Of a DNA stretch of 39,286 bases, positions 14,410-21,844 are shown piece by piece. The position numbers were made by a program, and so were the translations under genes. The notes beneath the pieces were generated by a model. The model ran no database searches. It saw only the letters and a program-made list of their open reading frames with translations, and was not told the DNA's origin. Position 1 is the first letter of the stretch. Each line of letters opens with the position of its first letter. This DNA is from a virus, in the IMG/VR virus record IMGVR_UViG_3300008267_000121, positions 1 to 39,286 of that record, one strand, 5' to 3'.

Positions 14410-15961
14410 TTCTTACATTTATAATTTATTAAAGTTAGCAGCTAAAGATGTTCCTGGATTTTATCCTAAATGGGTTAGAGAATTTCCCGATCTGGAACAA
14501 TACGAATCCCTTTCGGATATAAAAAAAGAAATCCCGGTAGAAGATTATAGAGAAGAAGTTGACCCTGCTTTTATGGAAGCCTTAAAGGCATCTGACCCGT
14601 CTACTTCTGAAATGTTAGGCACCAAGGTAAATGAGCTTATAAATGATTTAATTTATTACTTATCTCAATTTTCTAAAAAAATTGAAAATAGCAAAAAGAA
14701 AATTAAATCTAATCACCAAATGATGGATGCCTTTAAAGATCTAGCAAATCAATTAAAGAACACCTTATCTGAGGAAGGTGAAGATGGCTTTGCCATAACT
14801 AAACATATTTGCAATCAATTGTTTAATGGCAAGACCATGTCAAATTCTTTTAACCTTCCAAGAGATTTAGTTTCCCTGCCCTTTGATGCTCCAAGCGAGA
14901 AAAGCATTTCATTAATAAATGAAAAACTGGAGCAGTATAGAAATTCAAGTCTTCAAATGCAAGATAGGGAGAAGCTCATAAAAGACCTGTCAAGAATTGC
15001 CTTAAATCCTCATCTTAAAGCAAATATTAATTTTGGCAAGGCAACACTTTCATTTAAGCAATTTATTGAAAAGCTTCAAGAAAATATTAGCGAACTTTCT
15101 TCATATAATGAAGAGGACGAGCATTACACAGAATCATTATTTGATAGGATCGTTGATCTTGCCACTCCAGATTCAAATACCTCTGTTGTAAAAAGTATTA
15201 AAATTTCATCGGGAGCAAATCTTAATACCACAATTAAGTCAATTATTGAACAATATTTAGAATTATCGGGCGATGTAGATTCAGTATCTACAAGGCACTT
15301 AGCCGATATTAACTCTCTTGATTCTTTTAAAGAAGTTTGCGATTTTCATTCTTTTAAAATTTTATCTGTTAATCGTAAGCTTACCGATCAAAAATCCGAA
15401 GATTCGGCTCCTATAGGAGAAATAGTCTTTAGCAAGCAACCATCAGACTTACTTTCAATGAGTATTAGGGCTGATTGGACTTCCTGCCAAAATTTATTGA
15501 GACACGGCGACGAGATAACGTCAACAAATTATAAGGCAATAAATGCTGCCATTTCACCTTACTGCGCCGTAATTTACTTAACCAATAAAGAAGATTTTAA
15601 TAAGAAGGGCGAGTACATGCTTGCCAGGTCTTTAGTTATTTTGTTAGAATCTAACGAAGGTGGTGAGCCTATTTTGCACATTGGCAAGGTGTATACAAAT
15701 AGTACTCAGGGCGATAAGATTAGAGATCTGTTTGTAGAAAGTTTGCAAAAACGCAGCCCCATTAATGTTGATTCTGGTGGCCTTGAAAGCTTAGCCTATA
15801 GTGGAAAATATAGTTTCCCGGCATACGAAGAAGCTGTTTATCAGCACCCCAAAAATCCATCCAAGTATCGAGTACCTTATTTAGATTACATTGAGAGAGA
15901 TAACGGTCCCGATACGCCAAAGACTAAAGTAGAAATACCATTTAGGCATGAAAGAAAATAA
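14390..15961 (+). CDS. Family A protein A3, 523 aa, extended middle and short C-terminus
   Basis: The N-terminus (YNTEFSYIYNLLKLAAKDVP, then IKKEIPVEDYREE) and core domain match A1, A2 and A4. The core begins at about residue 344 with EIVFSKQPSDLLSMSIR and has W-T-S-C-Q with Cys366, SPYCAVIYLTN and YSGKYSFPAYE. The middle is ~100 residues longer than in its paralogues. The protein ends shortly after the core (EIPFRHERK), without the ~110-residue C-terminal region of A1, A2 and A4. The N-terminus and core are therefore the constant parts of the family. The function is unknown. Confidence 0.8.
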   Translation: MHYNTEFSYIYNLLKLAAKDVPGFYPKWVREFPDLEQYESLSDIKKEIPVEDYREEVDPAFMEALKASDPSTSEMLGTKVNELINDLIYYLSQFSKKIENSKKKIKSNHQMMDAFKDLANQLKNTLSEEGEDGFAITKHICNQLFNGKTMSNSFNLPRDLVSLPFDAPSEKSISLINEKLEQYRNSSLQMQDREKLIKDLSRIALNPHLKANINFGKATLSFKQFIEKLQENISELSSYNEEDEHYTESLFDRIVDLATPDSNTSVVKSIKISSGANLNTTIKSIIEQYLELSGDVDSVSTRHLADINSLDSFKEVCDFHSFKILSVNRKLTDQKSEDSAPIGEIVFSKQPSDLLSMSIRADWTSCQNLLRHGDEITSTNYKAINAAISPYCAVIYLTNKEDFNKKGEYMLARSLVILLESNEGGEPILHIGKVYTNSTQGDKIRDLFVESLQKRSPINVDSGGLESLAYSGKYSFPAYEEAVYQHPKNPSKYRVPYLDYIERDNGPDTPKTKVEIPFRHERK

Positions 15962-15977
15962 CTTTAGGCATAAATAA

Positions 15978-16002
15978 GTATTAAGTGCATGAAGTATAAT
16001 AC
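15978..16002 (+). promoter_or_regulatory. Hairpin with the A4 start codon in its loop
   Basis: GTATTA (15978-15983) pairs with TAATAC (15997-16002) around a 13-base loop holding the ATG at 15989. The box CATAAATAA (ending 15977) is next to the 5' arm and close to the T4 late-promoter consensus TATAAATA. The stem is shorter than in A2 and A3. Confidence 0.45.
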
Positions 16003-17536
16003 AGAATTTTCTTACATTTATAACTTATTAAAATCAGCAGCTAAAGATGTTCCTGACTTCTACCCAGATTGGGTAAGGGGATATCGTCAATTAGATAGAT
16101 ACGAATCATTATCTGATATAAAAAAAGAAATTCCAGTAGAGGATTATAGGGAAGAAACTGCTAATATTTACGATGAAGAGGATCTGCCAGCTATTGTTAA
16201 GGCGGCAGTTGGTTCTTTTACAGAACAGTGTTTGAGGCAGTTGACCACATTTGACATGCAAAATAATCAACTGATGCAGGAAGCTCTTGCCAATGGCGAA
16301 GAAAATAAAGTACAAATGTATAAGGCTTTTAGATTTGTATCAGCTAAATTAATACGCTTCTTAGTATCTTTAGATGCATTAAATTACTTTTCAAGTAAAA
16401 TAATGAATGGAGAAAATTTATCCTCTGCAATGTCTCTTGAAGAAGAGATTGTTAGCGCGCCCTTTACAGTAGAAACTCCGGTTGGTAAACAATCAAAAAC
16501 CATCAAAATTCAAAAAGACGTAAATTTAGTTAGTGTACTTAGAGCATTTTTAATTGATTATAAGAGGGCTGTAAAGGATGAGTACCAGGAAACTCCTTGC
16601 ATAGAAAAATTGTTAGATGTATCAAAGCTTGCCGAATATAGTAAACTAAACTATCTAACCAGTAGCTATCTAAGAAAAGATAGAAGTAGCTTTCCTAAAA
16701 TGGATATTGTATTTTCCAAGCAGCCATCAGACTTACTTTCAATGTCTATTAGGGGAGATTGGACATCTTGCCAATATCTTTTAAGGGAAAAGGATAAGTA
16801 TAATTATAAGGCAATTCAATCTACCATTTCTCCTTATTGTGGAATTATTTACTTGACCTCTTCAAAGGATTATGGGGGAAGGGGTGAAGAAATGATTGCT
16901 AGATCTTTAGTTTTGTTGCTAGAAACTGACGATGGTCGAGAGCCTATTTTGCATGTCAGCAAGGTATATTCTAGCTATTTCGATAAGCAAAAAATAAAAA
17001 ACTTGTTCGTGAATAGTTTACAAAATCACAGTCCGTTAAAAGTTGACGATGGGGCACTTGCCTACAGCGGAGAATATAGCTTTCCGGCTTATGAAACTGA
17101 GCATAGTCCATCTGGAATGGTTCCATATTTAGATCCTCAGCCACATAAAGAATTGTATAATGAGTTCAATTATCTTCCGGTAAAGCGAGAAAGAGAAGAG
17201 AGGTTTTCTAAAGAGGCCAGAAAGTTTAATGCATATTTAGAAAATTTTTGCGAAAGGTATGATGGTATGCTAAAAGTAGAGCCATCTAAAGAGAATAGAA
17301 CTTTGGATTTAGGAATCGGATCGTGTGTACAATTTTTAGAAAGCCTTCATAGATTTGATCAGGGGCTAATAATCGTTGATGTTGTAAATGGACAACGATC
17401 TTCTTTACAAGAGTTTGCCCATAAATTATCACAAATTATAGACGATGTTGAAAACTCTTCTTCCGATTACGAAGCTAACAATGGTTTTATAAAATTCTAT
17501 GACACCCTGCTTCGTAACAAGGCGGCTCAGTTATAA
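15989..17536 (+). CDS. Family A protein A4, 515 aa
   Basis: This is the fourth tandem paralogue. It has YNTEFSYIYNLLKSAAKDVP and IKKEIPVEDYREE at the N-terminus and a middle with APFTVETPVGKQ shared with A2. The core has DIVFSKQPSDLLSMSIR, W-T-S-C-Q with Cys261, SPYCGIIYLT, GEEMIARSLV and YSGEYSFPAYE. The C-terminal region is related to A1 and A2 but ends differently (RNKAAQL). It is followed after 8 bases by family C gene C5. The function is unknown. Confidence 0.8.
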   Translation: MKYNTEFSYIYNLLKSAAKDVPDFYPDWVRGYRQLDRYESLSDIKKEIPVEDYREETANIYDEEDLPAIVKAAVGSFTEQCLRQLTTFDMQNNQLMQEALANGEENKVQMYKAFRFVSAKLIRFLVSLDALNYFSSKIMNGENLSSAMSLEEEIVSAPFTVETPVGKQSKTIKIQKDVNLVSVLRAFLIDYKRAVKDEYQETPCIEKLLDVSKLAEYSKLNYLTSSYLRKDRSSFPKMDIVFSKQPSDLLSMSIRGDWTSCQYLLREKDKYNYKAIQSTISPYCGIIYLTSSKDYGGRGEEMIARSLVLLLETDDGREPILHVSKVYSSYFDKQKIKNLFVNSLQNHSPLKVDDGALAYSGEYSFPAYETEHSPSGMVPYLDPQPHKELYNEFNYLPVKREREERFSKEARKFNAYLENFCERYDGMLKVEPSKENRTLDLGIGSCVQFLESLHRFDQGLIIVDVVNGQRSSLQEFAHKLSQIIDDVENSSSDYEANNGFIKFYDTLLRNKAAQL

Positions 17537-17544
17537 TATTTTTT

Positions 17545-17940
17545 ATGGATAATTTAAATAATTGTTGTTTTAAAATTTTATTAGTAATAAAAAAAGATTA
17601 CTTTATTTCTTTAATAGATAATAAGACTGACTCAGTATCTTTCTTAATGTCCAACTCTAACCTCCTTAAAAAGGAAGAAGATTCTTTATTAATTATTTGG
17701 AATTATTTAAATGTTGATTTTAATAAGCCATCTAAACTATTAGATTCATGGAAAGATTTTGCCAGTCAACTTTATGATGATGAGGATCCTAACTTCTTAA
17801 TTTTAGAAGAATGGGATGAGGGTGGTCCAGCAACTTTTGGAGCTTATTTTAATAATCCTTGGCAAGCCACCCATTTAAATAAAAAAATAACTTATCTGTC
17901 TAATCTTGGTAAAGATATAAAATTAGAATCTTTTATATGA
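17545..17940 (+). CDS. Family C small protein (C5)
   Basis: This 131-aa protein matches C2-C4. ILLVIKKDYFISLIDN is at the N-terminus, SLLIIW follows, AYFNNPW lies near residue 104, and the end is GKDIKLESFI. It starts 8 bases after A4 and overlaps C6 by 4 bases (ATGA). Family C genes flank the transglycosylase-like gene and follow the A array, but a functional link is only a guess. Confidence 0.7.
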   Translation: MDNLNNCCFKILLVIKKDYFISLIDNKTDSVSFLMSNSNLLKKEEDSLLIIWNYLNVDFNKPSKLLDSWKDFASQLYDDEDPNFLILEEWDEGGPATFGAYFNNPWQATHLNKKITYLSNLGKDIKLESFI

Positions 17941-18323
17941 AGAAATCTACCACTGTTCTAATTCTAAAAAAAGAATTATTTAATAAGTTAATTGATGATG
18001 CTCGTGGACTTAATTTAATTTTAAAATCAGATCAGGTTAATAAATTTGAAAATAAAATTATCACTTCTTGGCTCTTTCCTGACACCTCTTCTAAATTGGA
18101 GCATTTGGCTTTAAACAATGAATATTGGTATTTAAGGCATTGGGTAGATCTATTATCATTGCATGATTTTTATTTTCGTTGTAAGGCAAAAAGTAATATT
18201 GAAAGGGGTCGTCTTTCGGTCCATCCCTGGATCGTAAAAGATGATGATAAAAATTTTCGTCAAATTAAATGGGAAGACGCCGGTTCTCCATTAAATATTA
18301 ACAAATTAAAATTATTTGTATAA
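17937..18323 (+). CDS. Family C small protein (C6)
   Basis: This 128-aa family C protein has TVLILKKELFNKLIDD at the N-terminus, a strand with IITSWLF, SVHPWIV near residue 92 and the end INKLKLFV. It is coupled to C5. It is followed by the spacer holding promoter copy C. The function is unknown. Confidence 0.65.
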   Translation: MKKSTTVLILKKELFNKLIDDARGLNLILKSDQVNKFENKIITSWLFPDTSSKLEHLALNNEYWYLRHWVDLLSLHDFYFRCKAKSNIERGRLSVHPWIVKDDDKNFRQIKWEDAGSPLNINKLKLFV

Positions 18324-18344
18324 AATTATTATATATGGACAAAT

Positions 18345-18360
18345 AATTTGTACGCTATAC
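18345..18360 (+). promoter_or_regulatory. 16-base promoter-like motif, copy C
   Basis: AATTTGTACGCTATAC is followed by TCTCGTCACCTATAGTGTCG. It lies 54 bases before the gene at 18415, which has an AACGAGG ribosome site. TATACT could act as a -10 box, but no -35 is seen 16-18 bases upstream. Confidence 0.65.
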
Positions 18361-18414
18361 TCTCGTCACCTATAGTGTCGCATGGTAGCGTTTCACCCCC
18401 AACGAGGTAAATGA

Positions 18415-18591
18415 ATGAGTGTTTTTAATCTTGATGGTTGGTCCCCCGAAGTTCAAAATGAAGCTCGCAAGCTAGAGTTTAATTTTAATATTAGAATTGG
18501 CTGGGACGGAAATCAATGGATTATCGAAGGTTATGAATGGACCTTTGCAACTCTTGATGAGCTTAAGTCTTTTTGCAGAAAGTACCTCTGA
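18415..18591 (+). CDS. Small protein, 58 aa
   Basis: This open frame begins MSVFNLDGWSPEVQNEARKL and is rich in Trp (five residues), with a C-terminal basic helix ending FCRKYL. The ATG at 18415 is chosen because GAGG precedes it by ~7 bases; the ATG 3 bases upstream is out of frame and stops at once. It is the first gene after promoter copy C. The function is unknown. Confidence 0.6.
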   Translation: MSVFNLDGWSPEVQNEARKLEFNFNIRIGWDGNQWIIEGYEWTFATLDELKSFCRKYL

Positions 18592-18626
18592 TAAGCCTCA
18601 TTGGTATGTAATTTTAAGGAGAGTTT

Positions 18627-19082
18627 ATGGGTCTTGATATGTATCTGGAGAGAAAGACTTATGTAAAAAACTGGTCAGAGGACCAGCCAGGTTACAAAGT
18701 AACAGTCACTTTTAAAGATAAGCCGTCAGTAATTGTATCTGAAAGAGTATCTCATGTAGTAGAAGAAGTAATTTATTGGCGTAAAGCCAATGCCATTCAT
18801 GGATGGTTCGTAACTAATGTCCAGGACGGAAAAGATGACTGTGGAACTTATTACGTTTCTAAGGACCAACTTAAGCAATTACAGTCAATTTGCGAATCCG
18901 TTTTAGCTGACCCGGAACAGGCAGAGAATATTTTGCCTACCAATAGTGGATTTTTCTTTGGTAGCATTGAGTATGATACTTGGTACATGAGAGATATTGA
19001 AAGGACTATTAACGTCCTAAAGGAATGTCTTGAGGTCCAAGACAATGGAGATAGTGCCTTTTACTACCACGCTTCTTGGTGA
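18627..19082 (+). CDS. Conserved phage protein (MGLDMYL family), 151 aa
   Basis: The motifs MGLDMYLERKTYVKNW, VIYWRKANAIHGWFVTNVQ followed by DDCGTYYVS, and SGFFFGSIEYD define a widespread phage family that I recognise. Its function is not established. All signature residues (the WRKANAIH block, DDC, GFFFGS and the terminal YHASW) are present, so the gene looks intact. AAGGAGAG precedes the ATG. It directly precedes the SPL-like gene. Confidence 0.85.
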   Translation: MGLDMYLERKTYVKNWSEDQPGYKVTVTFKDKPSVIVSERVSHVVEEVIYWRKANAIHGWFVTNVQDGKDDCGTYYVSKDQLKQLQSICESVLADPEQAENILPTNSGFFFGSIEYDTWYMRDIERTINVLKECLEVQDNGDSAFYYHASW

Positions 19083-19084
19083 TT

Positions 19085-20203
19085 ATGGAAAAAACTCTTT
19101 TTATTCACAAGGATTGTCTCAATTCAGAGTTGGCAGATCATCTTCGTACTGCCAATCCAGATCATAAAGTAATCCCTATTACCAGCAACAGCAAGATTAC
19201 CAATCCAGATTATAACCTAATCTCCTTGAATCCAAAAGATAGATTCTTGCAGAAGAAGAAGTTTCTTGGACTGCTAAAGAGAGAGGCTAAGTGGAATATT
19301 GATCCTAACGGAAGGTCAACTGACTTTCTACCTTCTCTAATGATGGAGCAGGGCTGTCATAAATTTGGATGCTCCTATTGTTACACCGAGAGGAATTATC
19401 CAAATAATTTTCTTAAGATCTATAATGATCTATTTAAGATTGTCGATTTGGCTAATCAAATTGATCAAAACCAAGATCAAATGGAGGCTAAATTTATTCA
19501 AGTCAATAAGAAAAGATTTGAAAGAAATAGAGATCCAAAGCATAATCAAATGATTACTATCGATCTCGGTTGCGATAGTGATGTAGTTACTAGCAATAGT
19601 ACAACTATTCATGACAATTATCACGGTCATATGGTAGATGCTATGAATAGAATTGCAGAGACTACCTCCAGCATTATGACTTCATTTGCAACCAAGTCAA
19701 GTGAAATCGATCCATTTATTAATGGTTGCAAATATCCTTCAAGGCATAGGATTAGGCTGTCTCTATCTCCAGAAAATCATCGTCAAATTCTGGAGCAGAA
19801 TACCAGTAAGACCATTGATAGACTTCACGCTGTTAATAAGTTAGTTAATGCTGGCTTTGAAGTTCATATTAATCTAAGCCCCATTGTAATTACCGAAAAC
19901 TTCCAAAAGGAATATGGCGAATTACTTCAACTAATTAACTCTACCCTAGAGGATAATGCTAAGGCTCAATTGGCTTATGAAGCAATCTTCCTTACCCATA
20001 GCGAGAAGCTCTTTGAACCAATGTCATGCTCTGTTCCAAAAGCGCATCAAATGATGGTTAATGGACCCTTACCACTTGTTCCTAAGTGGAATAAGCCAAA
20101 TGTCTTATCATATTCTAGACAGGATAAAAAGCAATTAAAAGAAATTATGAACGGTCTAGTTCACAACTATACTCCCTATAGTAGAATTAGATATATGTTC
20201 TAA
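19085..20203 (+). CDS. splB-like: Spore photoproduct lyase-like radical SAM protein
   Basis: The 372-aa protein matches the SPL family layout. An iron-sulfur cluster motif lies in QGCHKFGCSYCY. The segment LGCDSDVVTSN corresponds to the family's C-T-S-D block with the conserved third-domain Cys. SIMTSFATK, RIRLSLSPENH and a barrel end AGFEVHINLSPIVI follow. SPL uses SAM radical chemistry to reverse the thymine dimer spore photoproduct, so a DNA-repair role is plausible. The cluster motif here is Cx4Cx2C, while SPL proteins normally have Cx3Cx2C. The ATG at 19085 is preferred over upstream TTG/GTG codons that overlap the previous gene. The substrate is unproven. Confidence 0.75.
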   Translation: MEKTLFIHKDCLNSELADHLRTANPDHKVIPITSNSKITNPDYNLISLNPKDRFLQKKKFLGLLKREAKWNIDPNGRSTDFLPSLMMEQGCHKFGCSYCYTERNYPNNFLKIYNDLFKIVDLANQIDQNQDQMEAKFIQVNKKRFERNRDPKHNQMITIDLGCDSDVVTSNSTTIHDNYHGHMVDAMNRIAETTSSIMTSFATKSSEIDPFINGCKYPSRHRIRLSLSPENHRQILEQNTSKTIDRLHAVNKLVNAGFEVHINLSPIVITENFQKEYGELLQLINSTLEDNAKAQLAYEAIFLTHSEKLFEPMSCSVPKAHQMMVNGPLPLVPKWNKPNVLSYSRQDKKQLKEIMNGLVHNYTPYSRIRYMF

Positions 20204-20205
20204 AT

Positions 20206-21144
20206 CTAGAGAAGATTTTTTCTTTTAAGCGCCCTTAGTAATTTTTTAACTGAAATTTGATAAATTTCTAAATCATCTTCAGAATTAATATTATTAAGCA
20301 TTGATTTAAAATTAAAATCTGTATCCGCCACAACGCCATTCATTCCTACAAAGTCTTTAAAGAAGCTCTCCCTATTTTCCTCGGGAATTTGAGAAATCTT
20401 TTTCTTAAACCTAGAGATTGAATCTATTAACCTTGGATGAGTTTCTATTAATCTAAATTCGTGGGGCTGACCTCTAAATCCAGATGGATCAGCTCCACGA
20501 AAATCAAACTTTTGTTTCTTCTTTTTATTCTTTTTTGGTAAGCCGTAAGGTAAACTTTTCTTTGACGTGATGTATTGGCAATAGTGCCCTAGCTCATGGT
20601 CAATTGAATTATCGACAAAGATAAAGTATTTTTCTTTTTTGTTATCAAACTTTGACTTGTCGTTTAACTGCTCGTAAGTAAATGGAGCAAAGCCAATGGT
20701 AATTCTATTTAATTGACTCGAATAGTTTGCCCAACCAGAACTAGAAGGCATACCTAAGTTTAAAGTACAACTTAAATCGTTGTCAAAATTATCTGGAATT
20801 AAATTAGAGTTTTCCCAACCATCAAAATCTTTTTTCTTTACATTGATTTGTTCAGTCATTACACCTATCGCACAATCAATGTTAGAAAAATTTTCTATTC
20901 CATCGGTAGGAAAGTATTCTTTGGGATTAAAGTCACCTTCTTTTATTTTTTTATCTTTTGACTTAGCATCATTGAATAATCGCAAGATTGCATTTGCGTA
21001 TTGGTCAAATTGATTCTTGATTGCATTAGAGCACCTTTTTGATAACTTTTCTGGAACACTAAGAAATGCTCTTTTTAATAAAAAATTATTTGACAAGGTA
21101 TTGTAATTATCCACCAGGGATATTAATTTAGCTAAACTGACCAT
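20206..21144 (-). CDS. HELGH zinc metallopeptidase-like protein, 312 aa
   Basis: The protein carries HELGHYCQ at residues 183-190, the HExxH zinc motif with catalytic Glu184. A later PHEFRLIETHPRLID could supply a third ligand (E or H). Upstream strands (NRITIGFAP, KYFIFVDNSIDHE) fit the strand-helix context of gluzincin-type peptidases. The N-terminus is a hydrophobic/amphipathic helix without a clear signal peptide. It is on the reverse strand, converging on the SPL-like gene with a 2-base gap. An ATCAAT/ATTGAT hairpin ends 2 bases before its ATG. It may be a virion protease, but substrate and timing are unknown. Confidence 0.65.
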   Translation of the reverse strand: MVSLAKLISLVDNYNTLSNNFLLKRAFLSVPEKLSKRCSNAIKNQFDQYANAILRLFNDAKSKDKKIKEGDFNPKEYFPTDGIENFSNIDCAIGVMTEQINVKKKDFDGWENSNLIPDNFDNDLSCTLNLGMPSSSGWANYSSQLNRITIGFAPFTYEQLNDKSKFDNKKEKYFIFVDNSIDHELGHYCQYITSKKSLPYGLPKKNKKKKQKFDFRGADPSGFRGQPHEFRLIETHPRLIDSISRFKKKISQIPEENRESFFKDFVGMNGVVADTDFNFKSMLNNINSEDDLEIYQISVKKLLRALKRKNLL

Positions 21145-21146
21145 GC

Positions 21147-21166
21147 ATCAATGTTAAAATATTGAT
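21147..21166 (-). promoter_or_regulatory. Hairpin before the HELGH gene start
   Basis: ATCAAT and ATTGAT pair around an 8-base loop and end 2 bases upstream of the reverse-strand ATG (21144). The element fills most of the 30-base gap between divergent genes. A TATAAATC box lies just outside the stem on the reverse strand. It could be an operator or a start-site hairpin. Confidence 0.35.
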
Positions 21167-21174
21167 TTATATTT

Positions 21175-21423
21175 ATGGAATTTAAAAATCTTTTACAAAA
21201 GGCTGGCTATAATCCAATGCCGTATTTCGATAGCTCTACACGAGACTATTATTGCATCGCCGTTAGAGTACCAAATCTAGGGGCATTTTTTGCCAATGTA
21301 ATTGAAAAGTGCGATAATAATGTAGAAGTTGCCAATGCTTTTAGATTTATGAGATTTGTCAAATCAGATAGTTATAGCTTTGATACTATGGTTTATTTTC
21401 CAACAATTGAATATCAAAAGTAA
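21175..21423 (+). CDS. Hypothetical protein, 82 aa
   Basis: This small protein has a strand-rich core (YYCIAVRVPNLGAFFANVI) and an aromatic C-terminus. It starts 30 bases from the divergent HELGH gene and has no clear Shine-Dalgarno sequence. No family is recognised. Confidence 0.6.
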   Translation: MEFKNLLQKAGYNPMPYFDSSTRDYYCIAVRVPNLGAFFANVIEKCDNNVEVANAFRFMRFVKSDSYSFDTMVYFPTIEYQK

Positions 21424-21438
21424 TTATAGGTAATTAAA

Positions 21439-21666
21439 ATGAGAATTGGACAAAAGGTAATTGTTAACCCTGGAGTTTCTCAAGTTCGCGGAACTTTTGT
21501 TGGTACGGGGACTTTCTTTCAAGAAGTTGGTGGTTATATTGCAGATGCAATGTTGATTAAACTAGATCCAGAAGATCGTGGTTGGTTGAAAAAGTCTAAT
21601 GGAGATAATAAATCTTATGTTAGTATAATTGTAGCCCATTCAGATAATGTTAAGTCCTTAGAATAA
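21439..21666 (+). CDS. Small beta-barrel-like protein, 75 aa
   Basis: The pattern IGQKVIVNPGVSQVRGTFVG, then YIADAMLIKLD and SYVSIIVAHSDNVKSLE, suggests an SH3-like small barrel. No catalytic motif is seen. It ends 6 bases before tRNA-Lys. The function is unknown. Confidence 0.65.
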   Translation: MRIGQKVIVNPGVSQVRGTFVGTGTFFQEVGGYIADAMLIKLDPEDRGWLKKSNGDNKSYVSIIVAHSDNVKSLE

Positions 21667-21672
21667 AAACAT

Positions 21673-21745
21673 GGACCCATAACTCAATTGGTAGAGTAGT
21701 CGCCTTTTAAGCGATTAGTTGTAGGATCGTACCCTACTGGGTCCA
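21673..21745 (+). tRNA. tRNA-Lys (anticodon TTT), altered T-loop
   Basis: The acceptor GGACCCA pairs with TGGGTCC, the D-arm is ACTC/GAGT, the anticodon stem is GTCGC/GCGAT with loop CTTTTAA, and the T-stem is GTAGG/CCTAC. The discriminator is A and CCA is not encoded. The T-loop is ATCGTAC, with A54 and T58 in place of the near-universal T54 and A58. It reads AAA and AAG. Confidence 0.9.
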
Positions 21746-21788
21746 CAATAAATTTAGTTTCCATTTCTTTATATCATAATGCGATGGT

Positions 21789-21804
21789 ATTTTGTCCGCT
21801 ATAC
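21789..21804 (+). promoter_or_regulatory. 16-base promoter-like motif, copy D
   Basis: ATTTTGTCCGCTATAC is followed by CGCCCCGCACTATAACACGAGG. It lies 40 bases before the gene at 21845 and directly after tRNA-Lys. Confidence 0.65.
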
Positions 21805-21844
21805 CGCCCCGCACTATAACACGAGGTCGCTGAGAGGTTAGACG

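Noticed and set aside
14390-15961. A3 as a frameshifted or truncated gene because it lacks the C-terminal region of A1/A2
   Set aside because: A5 also ends after the core, and the sequence after the A3 stop runs straight into the A4 leader with no remnant of the missing region.
11173-17536. The tandem A genes as a CRISPR-like or insertion-sequence array
   Set aside because: The repeats are long diverged protein-coding paralogues without spacers, transposase or terminal inverted repeats.
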